Below the pieces are notes generated by a model that worked only from the letters and a program-made list of their open reading frames with translations, made no database searches and had not been told where the DNA came from. This document shows positions 23,241 through 33,303 of a stretch of DNA of 64,000 nt, one piece after another. Within the stretch, counting starts at the first letter, position 1. Each line of letters starts with the position of its first letter. A program made the translations under genes and the position numbers. This DNA comes from Proteles cristata cristata (lineage: Eukaryota > Chordata > Mammalia > Carnivora > Hyaenidae): the NCBI GenBank assembly GCA_017311185.1, contig JAESUZ010000429.1:620001-684000 (forward strand), read 5' to 3'.

Positions 23241-24110
23241 TTATTGTAGGGCTGGCTTCGTGGTGACAAATTCTTTCAGTTTCTGTTTGTTTGGAAAGGT
23301 TTTTATCTCTCCTATTTTGAATGACAGGCTTGCTGGATAGAGGATTCTTGGCTGCATATTTTTACTGTTCATCACATTGAAGATCTCCTGCCATTCCTTT
23401 CTGGCCTGCCACGTTTCAGTAGATAGGTCTGTCACCACTCTGATAGGTTTCCCTTTGTATGTGAGGGCCCTTTTCTCCCTAGCTGCTTTCAAAATTCTCT
23501 CTTTGTCCTTGTATTTTGCCATTTTTACTATGATATGTCGTGCAGAAGATCGATTCAAGTTACATCTGAGAGGAGTCCTCTGAGCCTCTTGTATTTCCAC
23601 ATTGACTTCCTTCCCCAAGTCGGGGAAGTTCTCTGCTATAATTTGTTCCAGGACTCCTTCAGCACCTTTCCCTCTCTCTTCCTCTTCTGGGATTCCTATG
23701 ATACGGATATTGTTGCGTTTGACTGTGTCGCTGAGCTCTCGAATTCTTCTTTCCTGTTCCTGGATCAGTTTGTCTCTTTTTTTGTCAGCTTCTTGTTTTT
23801 CTAGAATGGTGTCTTCTAAATCACTTATTCTCCTTTCTGCCTCTTCAAGCCATGCATTGGAGGCCTCTAATTTATTATGGATCTCATTTATCGCATTTTT
23901 TAATTCTTCATGCCTATTTTTATTTTCCATTCTGTCTGTAGCCATAGTTTCTTTGATGTCGCCTATGTTTTTTTCAAGCCCTGCTATTAATTTCACCATT
24001 ATTATTCTAAAATCTTGTTCACTTATGCTGCTGATATCTGTTTTGAGCAGTTCATTAGCTGTCATTTCTTCTTGGAGTTTCTTTGGAGGAGAGCTCTTTC
24101 GTTTCATCAT
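23241..24110 (-). CDS. L1 ORF1p, RNA-binding chaperone (nearly complete)
   Basis: ORF1p trimerises, coats L1 RNA in cis and acts as a nucleic-acid chaperone in the cytoplasmic ribonucleoprotein. This 289-codon frame is uninterrupted. It has a basic N-terminus (MMKRKSSPPKK), a long heptad-type coiled coil (about residues 40-130, rich in E/K/L), an RRM-like domain (from NNIRIIGIPEEEE, about 134-146) and a C-terminal domain with RHIIVKMAKYKDKERIL and TWQARKEW. The length is close to that expected of a mammalian L1 ORF1p. The frame ends TTKPALQ then TAA; six more sense codons (ILRGML) follow in frame before a TGA. This suggests the TAA is a recent nonsense change removing a few residues, although a genuine family stop cannot be excluded. 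ORF2 starts about 67 bases downstream. Translatable in principle; expression depends on the 5' UTR. Confidence 0.85.
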   Translation of the reverse strand: MMKRKSSPPKKLQEEMTANELLKTDISSISEQDFRIIMVKLIAGLEKNIGDIKETMATDRMENKNRHEELKNAINEIHNKLEASNAWLEEAERRISDLEDTILEKQEADKKRDKLIQEQERRIRELSDTVKRNNIRIIGIPEEEERGKGAEGVLEQIIAENFPDLGKEVNVEIQEAQRTPLRCNLNRSSARHIIVKMAKYKDKERILKAAREKRALTYKGKPIRVVTDLSTETWQARKEWQEIFNVMNSKNMQPRILYPASLSFKIGEIKTFPNKQKLKEFVTTKPALQ

Positions 24111-24908
24111 TTTAGTTAGCTTTCCGGCTCTTGTTGGTTTTAAAGACCTGTTATGCTCTCTGTTTCTATGAGCACTGCTATATCCAAGAAACTCTTTGAC
24201 TTTCCAGGGCCTATCCTTTCAGAGATTGTTTTTTGAATGGTATCCCTCGGTCACTCTTGTTGGGACCTTAGTTATTTTATTTTCCTATTCGTAGTGATAT
24301 TTGGGACTCTTCACCTTGTGTACTCTAGCTTGTTTCTTGAGGTAGTCCTGGAAAAGAAAACAGACAGACAAACACACAGGGAGCAGGAGCACACAAACGC
24401 ACAGGCTGATTCAACTAACATGCAATGTGAGAGGGAAAACGAAAAAGTTAATAGAAAAGACGGAAGAGGGAGGGCGTATAATAGGGAGCATAAAATACAT
24501 AAAAGGGTCAAAAAGGGGAAAAGAAAAGGAAAAAAGAAGAAAACCGATGGACAAAGAACGGTTTAAAGCATATACCTGGATTTCCCAGGTACAGTTAAAT
24601 AGCCGCGTGTATGCAGCACTGGTTGAAGAGCACAGAGAAAAAGAGAGAAGGCAGGGTGAGACAAGGCAGATTTGGAAATAGAATGAACAGGCAGAAGGGA
24701 TAAGAAACTTTTTTCAAAGAGGTAAAGGGTAGAATATGGTTGGATAGGTGAGAGAAGGATGCTGGAATTATCCAGAGAAACTATATAGTCTAATTACTCC
24801 TGAGAGAAATAGCTGAAAAAGTCGGTAGGTGTAGAATTTACATTTACAGAATGGACTTGTGATTGTTTAAGCAAGCTGGCGACCAGAGTTAATCAGGTCA
24901 GTGTTTTG

Positions 24909-25023
24909 GGGAAAAAAGCGAGAAAAGAGAAAGAAGAAGAAAAAAAGAGAAAAGAAAGGGGAAAAAAAAAGAAGAAAAAAAAAGGAAAAAAAAAAGGGAA
25001 AAAGAAAAAAAAAAGGGAGGAGG
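24909..25023 (+). repeat. Homopurine (A/G) tract in the L1 5' UTR
   Basis: About 115 bases of nearly pure A and G on the plus strand (pyrimidines on the L1 coding strand). An apparent lysine-rich plus-strand open frame here is purely a composition artefact. Such tracts can form triplex DNA and vary in length. Confidence 0.85.
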
Positions 25024-25325
25024 GCACCTCTCAGGCAGAGATGGGTGTGGCGTGATCCGATGCCTCAGGCGGGGGTTCTGCCTTGGCGATTGTGGGGAGG
25101 AGAGTGACGGTGCTCCAGTCCCTTCTTGAACCCCGTGCTGCAGCTCGCTTTTTTTTTTTTTGGCGTGTCAACTCCCCGTTCCGGGGACGCAGCCGAAGTT
25201 GGTTGCACTCTTCAACCCAGGCCAGTTCCAATCTCCAAATCCCAGTCCGTGCCCCGCTGAAGTTGCCTTAGACACAGCTTCCCAGACAACCCCCTTGGGC
25301 TATTCCAGGCTCCCTGCTGAGCTCT

Positions 25326-25334
25326 GGGGGCGGA
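25326..25334 (+). promoter_or_regulatory. GC box (Sp1-like) in the L1 5' UTR
   Basis: The sequence gggggcgga lies within the CpG-rich part of the 5' UTR, about 40 bp from an NRF1-like palindrome. It is a motif match only. Confidence 0.4.
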
Positions 25335-25370
25335 GTCAGGATCGCTGTTTCCTTCTCTGTGTCGGGCTGG

Positions 25371-25382
25371 TGCGCATGCGCG
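25371..25382. promoter_or_regulatory. NRF1-like palindrome in the L1 5' UTR
   Basis: The palindrome tgcgcatgcgcg matches the well-known NRF1 binding consensus (GCGCATGCGC core). Its CpGs are intact. It sits about 650 bp inside the L1 from its 5' end. Binding would be blocked by CpG methylation; function is inferred. Confidence 0.55.
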
Positions 25383-26005
25383 GGGGCTTGCCTGCCGGGT
25401 CCGCGTAGCCCGAGCCCGCTGGAGTGAGGAAAACCGGGTCTCTCTATGGCTCGTCACCCGAAACACGAACTCACAGGCAAATTTCCCAGTTTTTAGCTCT
25501 TTGCCTTCCCTCTCGAGTTCCAGCCAGCCAGGAGCGCGGATGCCCGGTGTCTGCGTGTCTCTTTCAGGGGTCCCAGCTGCCCTGGAGCTACAATGGCGGC
25601 AGGCGCGCCCGCGCCGCTTTAAAAACCAACCTCCAGTAGCGGCACAAAGAAGCAGTTTGTGTGCTCAGCCTCCCCCAGGACCAGTTGTCGCGAGGGGACC
25701 TGGTGTGCAGGTATTTGGCAAGTACGGTCTTTCTATGCACCGAGCAGAGATTTTTCTGTCTCGGACTCTCTCCTTTTCCCCTCTCACTCCCCGTAGAGGG
25801 TAGAGGGGGATCGCCTCCCACCCTGGAGGCTCCGATCCCGGCCCGATTTTACCTTCCCCGGTTCGCACTCACGTTAGAAGGCTTTCTCAGTGGATTCTGC
25901 GTCCTTTTTCTCCGAGTCTCTCAGGTTTTGTATGGTTTCCAATGGCTTCAGATCTTTTCTGTGTGATGTATGGGCGCGAGTGCAAGTACGGAGCTCCTTA
26001 CTTCT

Positions 26006-26015
26006 CCGCCATCTT
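26006..26015 (-). promoter_or_regulatory. YY1-like initiator motif at the L1 5' end
   Basis: Plus-strand ccgccatctt is AAGATGGCGG on the L1 strand, within about 20 bases of the element's 5' boundary. In human L1 a YY1 site at this place directs accurate initiation. The position and core here agree, supporting that this copy is truly full length. Confidence 0.6.
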
Positions 26016-26026
26016 GCCTCCGGAAC

Positions 26027-27672
26027 TCTATTGTTAATTTTTTGAGGAACCTTCACACTGTTTTCCAGAGGGGTGGCACCTGTTTACATTCCCAACAACA
26101 GTGTAGGAAGGTGCCTGTTTCTCCACATCCTTGCCAGCATTTAGAGTCTCCTGATTTCTTCATTTTAGTCACTCTGACTGGTGTGAGGTGGTATCTCATT
26201 GTGGTTTTGATCTGCATTTCCCTGATAATGAGGGACGTTGAGCCTTGTTTCAGGTGTCCGCTGGCCATCTGAATGTCCTCTCTGGAGAAGTGTCTGTTCA
26301 TGTCTTCTGCCCATTTCTTCACTGGATTATTTGTTTTCCAGGTGTGAAGTTTGGTGAGTTCCTTATGGATTTTAGATATTGGCCCTTTATCTGATCTGTC
26401 ATTTGCAACTATCTTTTTCCATTCCACCAGTTGCCTATTAGTTTTATGGATTGTTTCCCTTGCCATGCAGAAGCTTTTTATCTTGATGAGGTCCCAATAG
26501 TTCATTTTTTTAATGTTTTTATTTATTTGTGTGTATGTGAGAGAGAGAGACAGTGTGAGCATGGGAGGGTCAGAGAGAGAGGGAGGGAGATCCAGAATCT
26601 GAAGCAGGCTCCAGGCTCTGAGCTAGCTGTCAGCACAGAGCCTGGCGTGGGGCTCGAACCCACAAACTGAGATCATGACCTGAGCTTAACCGGCTGAGTT
26701 ACCCAGGTGCCCCTCAGTAGTTCATTTTTGCTCTTGATTCCCTTGCCTTTGGGGATGTGTCAAGTAAGAAATTGCTGCGTTTGAGGTCAAGGAGGTTGTT
26801 TGCCTGCTTTCTCCTCTAGGGTTTTGATGGTTTCCTGTCTCACATTCAGGGCCTTTATCCATTTTGAGTTTATTTTTGTGTGTGGTGTGAGTAAATCATC
26901 TAGTTTCATTCTTCTGCATGTTGCTATGCAGTTCTCCCAGCACCATCTGTTAAAGAGGCTGTCTTTTTTGCATTGGATTCACTTTCCTGTTTTGTCAAAG
27001 ATTAGTTGGCCATATATTTTGGATCCAATTCTGAATTCTCTGTTCTATTCCATGGGTCTATGTGTCTGTTTTTGAGCCAATACCATACTGTCTTGATGAT
27101 GACAGCTTTGTAGTAGAGGCTAAAGTCTGGAATTGTGATGCCTCACATTTTGGTTTTCTTCCTCAATATTATGTTGGCTCTTCGGGGTCTTTTGTGGTTC
27201 CATAAAGATTTTAGGATAGTTTGTTCTAGCTTTGAGAAGAATGCCGGTGTAAGTTTGATTGGGATTGCATTGAATGTGTAGATTATTTTGGGTAGTAATG
27301 ACATTTTAACGACATTTGTTCTTCTGATCCATGAGCATAGAATGTTTTTCCATTTCTTTGTGTCTTCTTCAATTTCCTTCATAAATTTTCTATAGTTTTC
27401 ATGATAAAGATCTCCTATATCTTTGGTTAGGTTTATTCCTAGGTATTTTGTATTTTTTTTGTGTGCATTTGTGAATGGGATCAGTTTCTTGATTTCTATT
27501 TCTGTTACTTCATGATTGGTGTATAAAAATGCAACTGATTTCTGTACATTGATTTTGTACCTTGAAACTTTGCTAGATCAGTTCTGGTAGTCTTCTGGTA
27601 GAGTCTGTTGGGTTTTGTATGTAGAGTATCATGTCGTCTGCGAAAAGCGAAAGTTTCACATCTTCTTTGCTA
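26027..27672 (-). mobile_element. 5'-truncated carnivore L1, ORF2 portion (right half of split copy)
   Basis: Continuation of the L1 interrupted at 19129, from 'gaggaaccttcacactg' through ORF2 complement ('cctttatctgatctgtcat', 'taccatactgtcttgatgatga', 'atgagcatagaatgtttttcc') to about 27672. There it ends abruptly next to the FADD-encoding region. It is non-coding (stops and frameshifts) and more diverged than the inserted L1. A CAN-SINE lies inside at 26510-26713. Confidence 0.88.
26510..26713 (-). mobile_element. CAN-SINE inserted in the older L1, with TSD
   Basis: Reverse-oriented SINE. The repeat tagttcattttt at 26498-26509 and 26718-26729 flanks it, and the L1 reads through on both sides. 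The head complement contains a short deletion ('acctgagcttaaccggctgag'), removing the usual 'gaagtcggacgc' segment. Confidence 0.9.
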
Positions 27673-27956
27673 AAGGAATTATTTTGGCATATGGAAAAAT
27701 TACCTTTTCAAAATCAATTTAGAACCTGACCTCACAGAAGATATGATGTTATAACTAAATTATCCCCTGCCTAGCTCAAGAAGATTTTGAATTAAATTGG
27801 TTATTCCCCCTGGTTTTGATATACTTCTGTCTGGGTCCTACAAATGTATTAATCCTCTTCTCTGTTCACTGTTGCTCTAAAGGTTGATCTTAGGTTCACA
27901 GTAGGAGTACAGCTGTGCTTAGTATTGTCTCAGATTTTGTGACTCACTTTTTATAC

Positions 27957-28170
27957 TATTGGTTCTCAGTTTGGGTCAATTCAGCCACCCGGGAGGCACT
28001 TGGAAACGTTCGGAGGTACTTTTGGTTGCCAGAACAGGGTTGGGGCATGTGTGTGGGCATCTCATAGGTAGAGGCCAGGGATGCTACTATCCTATAATGT
28101 ACTGGAGAGCCCATCACAATAAAGAATTATCTGGCCCAAAATGTCAGTTGTGTTGAAGTTGAGAAAACAT
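27957..28170 (+). mobile_element. MER5A-like hAT-Charlie DNA transposon
   Basis: Near full-length non-autonomous element: 'ttggttctcagtttggg', 'ggaggcacttggaaacgttc', 'ggtagaggccagggatgct', 'aaagaattatctggcccaaa', 'gttgaagttgagaaaac'. The order and spacing match MER5A from end to end. It is an ancient eutherian insertion with no transposase. Confidence 0.85.
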
Positions 28171-29389
28171 GGTTTTAATGGATGATTTATTTCCCCAGGG
28201 GAACTGTAAGCTCTTGAAAGATGAAGTTAGTAGTAGAAATATTTTTGTATTTCTTTTGGGAAGCATTTATTGTACCAATAGCTATATATCAAGGGCTTCC
28301 TCTCTATTGGGCAGTTTACTAAGTGCCAAGCACAAAATCATGTATAGTCTAGTGATGTGAGAAAAAGACCCGTAAATGCTAGTTGAATGAATGCCTTATG
28401 CATTATGTCATACCTTACACATAGTTCAAGGCATGGCCTCAAAATTTTGCTATTTAGATTCATGAGTATTTTTAAGATTAATAGGAGAAAAAAATCTATA
28501 TAGCACACAAAATGTCAGTAAGGAGGAAACTTTCTGATAAATGTATTGAGGATAGTTATAGGGTGTTATGATTACAGTCAGTTGTTGATTCTGGTTCTTG
28601 ATATCAAACACTTACTATCTGTTTCTAGCGTATTTCTGTAAATTAATTCTGACCCTTGCCTGCATAAATGAAACTTGTAATAATTATGTGGCAGAAATTT
28701 CATGTACTTTAGGGAAAAAATTCACGAGTGTTCTTACAAGCGACTCAGAATACCCAAAATTGAGAGCTCTTGGGGAGAACTGTTGGAGCATGTCATGTCA
28801 GATCTTTGACTTTATCAGGTAGCTCCATCTTGGCATATCAAATAGCTTGCAAGGACCAAAGCAAAACACATAGCACTTCTCATCATAATTATAGGTAATA
28901 TTTGGGACTTAATTTCATGGGACAGGCATCTGACCAACACATGTGACTAGAGTGACTGCCGGTGTCCTGCAGGCCCAAGACTTGCTTTCAGGCTGTGAAC
29001 TCACAGTGACTCTCAGTCCCAGCAACCTGGGCTAGTTGGTCATCTATAGGACAGAGTTGCTGGAGTACTAGAGGCTAAGTTCTGGCAGGCTCTTAGTTTT
29101 AAAATGTTTGGTATGAGTACAGCTCTGGTCCATGTTTACATATTCTGGCAACAACCTATGGTTGTATTAGTTGACGCCTCCATAAGAAATGTCATCTGTG
29201 TTCATCGACAGAGAGATATAGTGTAAAAAATTCTGTTGCATACAATCTTAGTACTCCACAGGTGGTGTTGCTCACTGAAATTTAACAGGTAATTCTTAAG
29301 TTAGGTGTTCTATTCCTTCAGTTCCTTTATTGTTGTTCTAGAAGTATCCTTTACCAAGAGCAGAGCTGCTGAAAGGAAAACCTTTTCTT
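28171..29389. other. Unique noncoding DNA with a weak L2/MIR3-like patch
   Basis: At 28255-28350, 'agcatttattgtaccaatagc' and 'ctaagtgccaagcac' loosely resemble the 3' end of L2/MIR-type elements. The rest is unrecognised AT-rich sequence. Confidence 0.35.
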
Positions 29390-29505
29390 TCAATTTACGT
29401 ATGTGTGAGGTGGAAATAAAACTACTTTATAAGAGTATCTGGGAAGACTAAATGAGATAATGGTACTTGGCATACATAAAGAGAGTGTTCCATGAACATG
29501 GGAGA
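29390..29505 (+). mobile_element. MIR fragment (3' half)
   Basis: 'tgtgaggtggaaataaaac', 'ggaagactaaatgagataatg' and 'tacttggcatacataaa' correspond in order to the MIR 3' portion. It is ancient and without TSD. Confidence 0.6.
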
Positions 29506-32500
29506 CCTTTGTATAATCAAACTTTCATCATAACCATTATGGTTATTACATTCTTTGGTCACAGATGGATAAACAATTTCACATTAATTTTATGCAGAAG
29601 AACAGATTTGCTGGATCAGTGAAGGTTCATCTTTGTTACTATTTCTGCATCCTGTCCGTGCCAGCCAAACATTTTGTTAGGGTAGAAACATAGCTATTGT
29701 GATGACCAAAATGGATTGAATTGGTTTTTATTTACATCCCTGGGCAACCACAAAGTGATCTATTTAGGTTTATAAATTATATATTTTAGACATCCTTTTA
29801 CAAAGTTTGGATTATGAGAAAGCAGTTCACTTCCCAGAGTGCCCTTATGGAATACTTAGGTCAAGTGATCTCTTTTTCTCTAAAAGTATATTTATATTTA
29901 ATCTTCTGGTTGTCAAAAAGCCTAGATATTTTTTGCAAGCCTCTGGATTTGACTTGAGAGATCTGTTTGTCATGCTGAGTGAGCATCTGATACTGTCTGG
30001 TGGGCCCTGGGTAACCTCCTTAAAGAACTCACCTCAGGTTTGAGTGAAGTTGGTTGGGCCTCCATATAAAAGCATCCTTGGTGAGTTCACCTTCTTGGAG
30101 CAGTTTCCAGAGCTGATCTCCTCTCCTCACCTCGTACCTCCTCTAGTCCTTTGTAATCGCTCTGCGTCTTCCACCCTTTTATCTGTGATGTCACATGAGT
30201 TGATTATATGTTTCAGCTCAGATCTTGCTTTGTGCTGTATCAAGGTCATCACTGATCTTGATACATGACTGATCATTCAGAGGCACCTCTTTATTAATCA
30301 CATTTTCTGAAAGCAGCCATTAATAGGCAGCTGAGTCCTGTGGCTGGGTTCTGGACACTAAAAACGTGGTGAGGGAGAGAACTTGGCTCTCTTTCGAAGG
30401 ACACTGAGAATGAGTCATGCACCAGGCCGGCCATGTGTCCTCCTCCACCCCACATAAACATGAAGGTAAATAGGTAATTACTGCATAAAAATTGATAGAA
30501 TGAAACATTTATTCAGGTCCATGCAATTCATATATTAATATTAACAGGGTTATTAGCTGGTGTCCCGCAGCAAAATTGTCATCACTACAAGAGCAACAAT
30601 AGTAGTAACAAAAATTGCAGATTTATAAAATATTGTCCTATGTAAAGCAGTTTTTCATAATTTTTCATATACCCTTTGTAGACATTCTTGCTGTGTAGAC
30701 AGGGGTAGGTGCCCTCGTTTAGTTTTCTGAGGGAAAATATAATCAAGAATTGATGAGAGAAATCTTTCAATTCAGGTTTTCGAACTTCAGACCACTAAAC
30801 TTTCCTCTACGAATGAATTCAGAAGGCTGTATCCCAACCTTCCTGAGAACTGATGAAGAAATCAGTTGAAGGTTGAATATACCCTTTAGATAATCTTGTG
30901 TTGAGTTGACCTTCAGTTTTTAATCTTGTCACCACACAGAACCACACAGTCAAGCTAAAATAAGCCATGGGACAGAGTCCAGTATCACAGGAATATGGTC
31001 TGGGTGGCTGTGCACTTGCCTCACACTGGACCTGAGACCCGGAGACCTTGACCATCTCTGCGCTAGCAAGCACAGCAGTGGGTCACCTGCCTGTTGGGTC
31101 TGATGTTTTGGATACTGGCATTGGCCCACATTACAAACACACATTTCCTGTTGCTTGTGGCTTTGGGGAGGACAGCTGTGCTGGGGACAGCGTCCACTGA
31201 CTCTGGCCCTGGTTCTGCTGTCTTCCAAGCCATACTTACATGGTGGGAGTTCACAGGTGCCTCACAGGTAAGCTTGTGGCTCGTGTAGGAACACATTTTC
31301 AGGTATCTGAGTGTTCATTACTTCTCTATGAAATAAATACTGGATACATGTGCTAATTATTGTATCCCCCCAAAGCACAATATGAAGCAGTTTTAAAAAT
31401 GAATTGTGTTTTAATTTTAATTAATCATAGCTTGATTTGAAAAATGTATGTGAATGCCATTTGTTAGTATAATCATAGAGCCTTTAGTAGCTTGAAAGAT
31501 CATTTTCAGTGTTCAGTGTCAGATAGTTAACATCTGAACTTACCTCTGGCTGTAGGGTGCCCCACTATTTATATATTTTTAAAATAACAAAGTTGCTTAA
31601 TGTAAAATGGTCTGTGTTTAAATGGAATATTCTTGACATTATCCCTCTTTATTAACACATTTTTATTTACCTGCATGATTTAGTTATGTTTGGTTCAGTT
31701 GTTCAGTCGTATTTATACCCACTTATGGAAAACTTAGGCCATCTGCATGTGTTTATAAAATTAAGTGATAAACTGATAGCTGGTTCATCAATTAAATGGT
31801 TAGAATAAAGTCCACCAATAATATGTCTCCAAAAATGAGGGAAAATATAAGTTATTGAAAATTGAGATGAGGAAGTTTGCCATAAACCAAGAGAAGTGAG
31901 ATGTTCTTACCTTAAATCAAAAGCACATCAACCATAACTGTGTAAAACATGAATCGTCCTCTTTAAAGGCTTTTTCCAGAATTGATTTTCCTGGGTTTAA
32001 AACTTCTGTATTTCAAGATCAAATGAACCACATCACTCACAGTGAAACTCAAGTGAAACTAATGAGACTTTCCTACTTTGTGGCCTAAATTGTTTATACC
32101 TGGATTACATTACATATGATATTTGCATTAAGTTATTGTTTGCTTTATTGAAATCTTACATTTCTGGGTTTGGCTCTCTTAGAGTTCTTGAATTCATGAT
32201 GGAACTTTGTCTTAGCCTCTGTGGTGTAATATTCAATCAGAAATGTTAGTTGAATTCCTTGATTTTACCAACTAATATAAATTTTAGTATATAAATGTTA
32301 CTTATTCTAATAACCGTTATAAAAAGCCTCATTTAAAATTTGTATGCAATTATTAGGATAATTTTTGGTAAGATGAACCTGTTTCAAACAAAGAATATGT
32401 ATCTTTCCTCCAGTTTTATGGGGCTACTAGTAGAATACATATATTTTTATACCTCTACTGATATTTTTGTTATGTACATCTGGAATCACATGAATTATTC

Positions 32501-32536
32501 AGGGAAAGAATTCTTTTGGAGGATTTAGCCCTCTCT
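29506..32536. other. Mostly unique noncoding DNA
   Basis: No host exon or clear repeat was recognised over about 3 kb. A faint MIR/L2-like patch may lie at 30575-30740. Overlapping open frames of 60-90 codons on both strands at 30819-31296 reflect a slightly GC-richer patch and show no domain. Confidence 0.4.
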
Positions 32537-32570
32537 GGTGTAGCATTGTCAATTAGAAATATTTGTGCTT

Positions 32571-32852
32571 AGCAAAATAAGTCAGGCAGAGAAGGACAAA
32601 TATCATATGTTTGCACATATAGGAGGATTAGGAGGAACTTAACGGAGGACCATGGGGGAGAAAAAGGGGGGAAATGGTGGGGGAAAGGGAGAGAGGCAAA
32701 CCATGAGAGACTCTTGAATGCTGAGAAACAAACTGAGGACTGATGGATGTGGGGGGGAGGGGGAGATGGGCATGGAGGAGGGCACTTGTGGGGATGAGCA
32801 CTGGGTGTTATATGGAAACCAATTTGACAATGAACTATTGGTAAAAAAAAAA
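32571..32852 (+). mobile_element. Carnivore L1 3' end, severely 5'-truncated
   Basis: Plus-strand L1 3' UTR: 'agcaaaataagtcaggcag', 'catgagagactcttgaatgc', 'gatgagcactgggtgttat', 'caatttgacaatgaactatt', then poly(A) at 32843-32852 passing into an AT microsatellite. It is only about 280 bp of the element, inserted in an older repeat. Confidence 0.9.
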
Positions 32853-32869
32853 ATATATATATATATATT

Positions 32870-32900
<31 letters not shown>

Positions 32901-32902
32901 AA
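32853..32902. repeat. (TA)n-rich microsatellite at an L1 tail
   Basis: Tracts of TATATA interspersed with TTTATA directly follow the L1 poly(A). This suggests the microsatellite grew from the tail. Confidence 0.85.
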
Positions 32903-33249
32903 AATACCAGCCATACATGTATTTGCTTGTGTTAATATTAGAAATTAATTATTTATCTAAAATATTATCATTCGAACACATTAGCAGTATAAAATTATTA
33001 GTGCAATATTGTGCCTTATTTTTTAGCACTAGGCTTTCAAATAGACACTATGTTTAACCCTTACAGTCTATGTCATTCACACTGCCCACAACTTCAGTGT
33101 CAGTAGCCATGTGTGTCTGGTGGTCACTGGTTGGAGAGAGCAGCTGCAGACTGTGAGGCAAAGCAGTGAAATCTAGTATGTTCTAAGAAATTCTGTGATC
33201 ACAGTATTACCTGAAACTGTGGCATGCTTTGTGTAGCACACACGTGCAT

Positions 33250-33258
<9 letters not shown>

Positions 33259-33302
<44 letters not shown>
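33259..33302. repeat. (CA)n microsatellite
   Basis: An uninterrupted CA dinucleotide run of about 20 units, preceded by a degenerate CA/TG-rich stretch (33236-33258). It is likely length-polymorphic. Confidence 0.95.

Positions 33303-33303
<1 letters not shown>

Larger units (their letters stand above)
19130..26026 (-). mobile_element. Full-length felid L1 nested in an older L1
   Basis: A complete LINE-1 of about 6.9 kb. In transcriptional order (right to left) it has a 5' UTR (26026-24111), ORF1 (24110-23241), a short spacer, ORF2 (23173-19340), a 3' UTR and a poly(A) tract (read as T at about 19130-19142). It is bounded by an exact 17-bp TSD. The 5' end carries the complement of an AAGATGGCGG motif, as expected at an L1 transcription start. 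ORF1 is almost complete; ORF2 carries several frameshifts, so the copy is not autonomous. Retention of many CpGs in the 5' UTR suggests a relatively recent insertion. Confidence 0.93.
24111..26026 (-). promoter_or_regulatory. L1 5' UTR with internal promoter
   Basis: About 1.9 kb upstream of ORF1. The distal part (about 25025-26026) is GC-rich with many preserved CpGs; the proximal part is purine-rich. L1 5' UTRs carry an internal RNA polymerase II promoter, often with antisense activity. Motif-level support is listed separately: YY1-like, NRF1-like and Sp1-like sites. CpG density implies it is a likely DNA-methylation target. Activity is inferred. Confidence 0.7.
32537..33155. mobile_element. 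Ancient DNA-transposon-like repeat split by an L1 3' end
   Basis: The left part ('tagcattgtcaattagaaatat', 32541-32562) and the right part ('aaaatattatcattcgaac', 'gtataaaattattagtgc', 'gtcagtagccatgtgtgtct', 'ggtggtcactggttggagag', about 32960-33145) match the two halves of a widespread mammalian repeat whose ends read 'ccaatagaaatat' and 'tattggacagcg'. The L1 3' end at 32571-32850 and its AT tail separate them. The family name is not certain. Confidence 0.5.

Noticed and set aside
23602..24171. 189-codon plus-strand open frame
   Set aside because: It is antisense to the intact L1 ORF1. Its serine/phenylalanine-rich composition is the mirror of the ORF1 coiled coil.
24901..25107. Lysine-rich open frame resembling a basic nuclear protein
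   Set aside because: Entirely produced by the homopurine tract in the L1 5' UTR.
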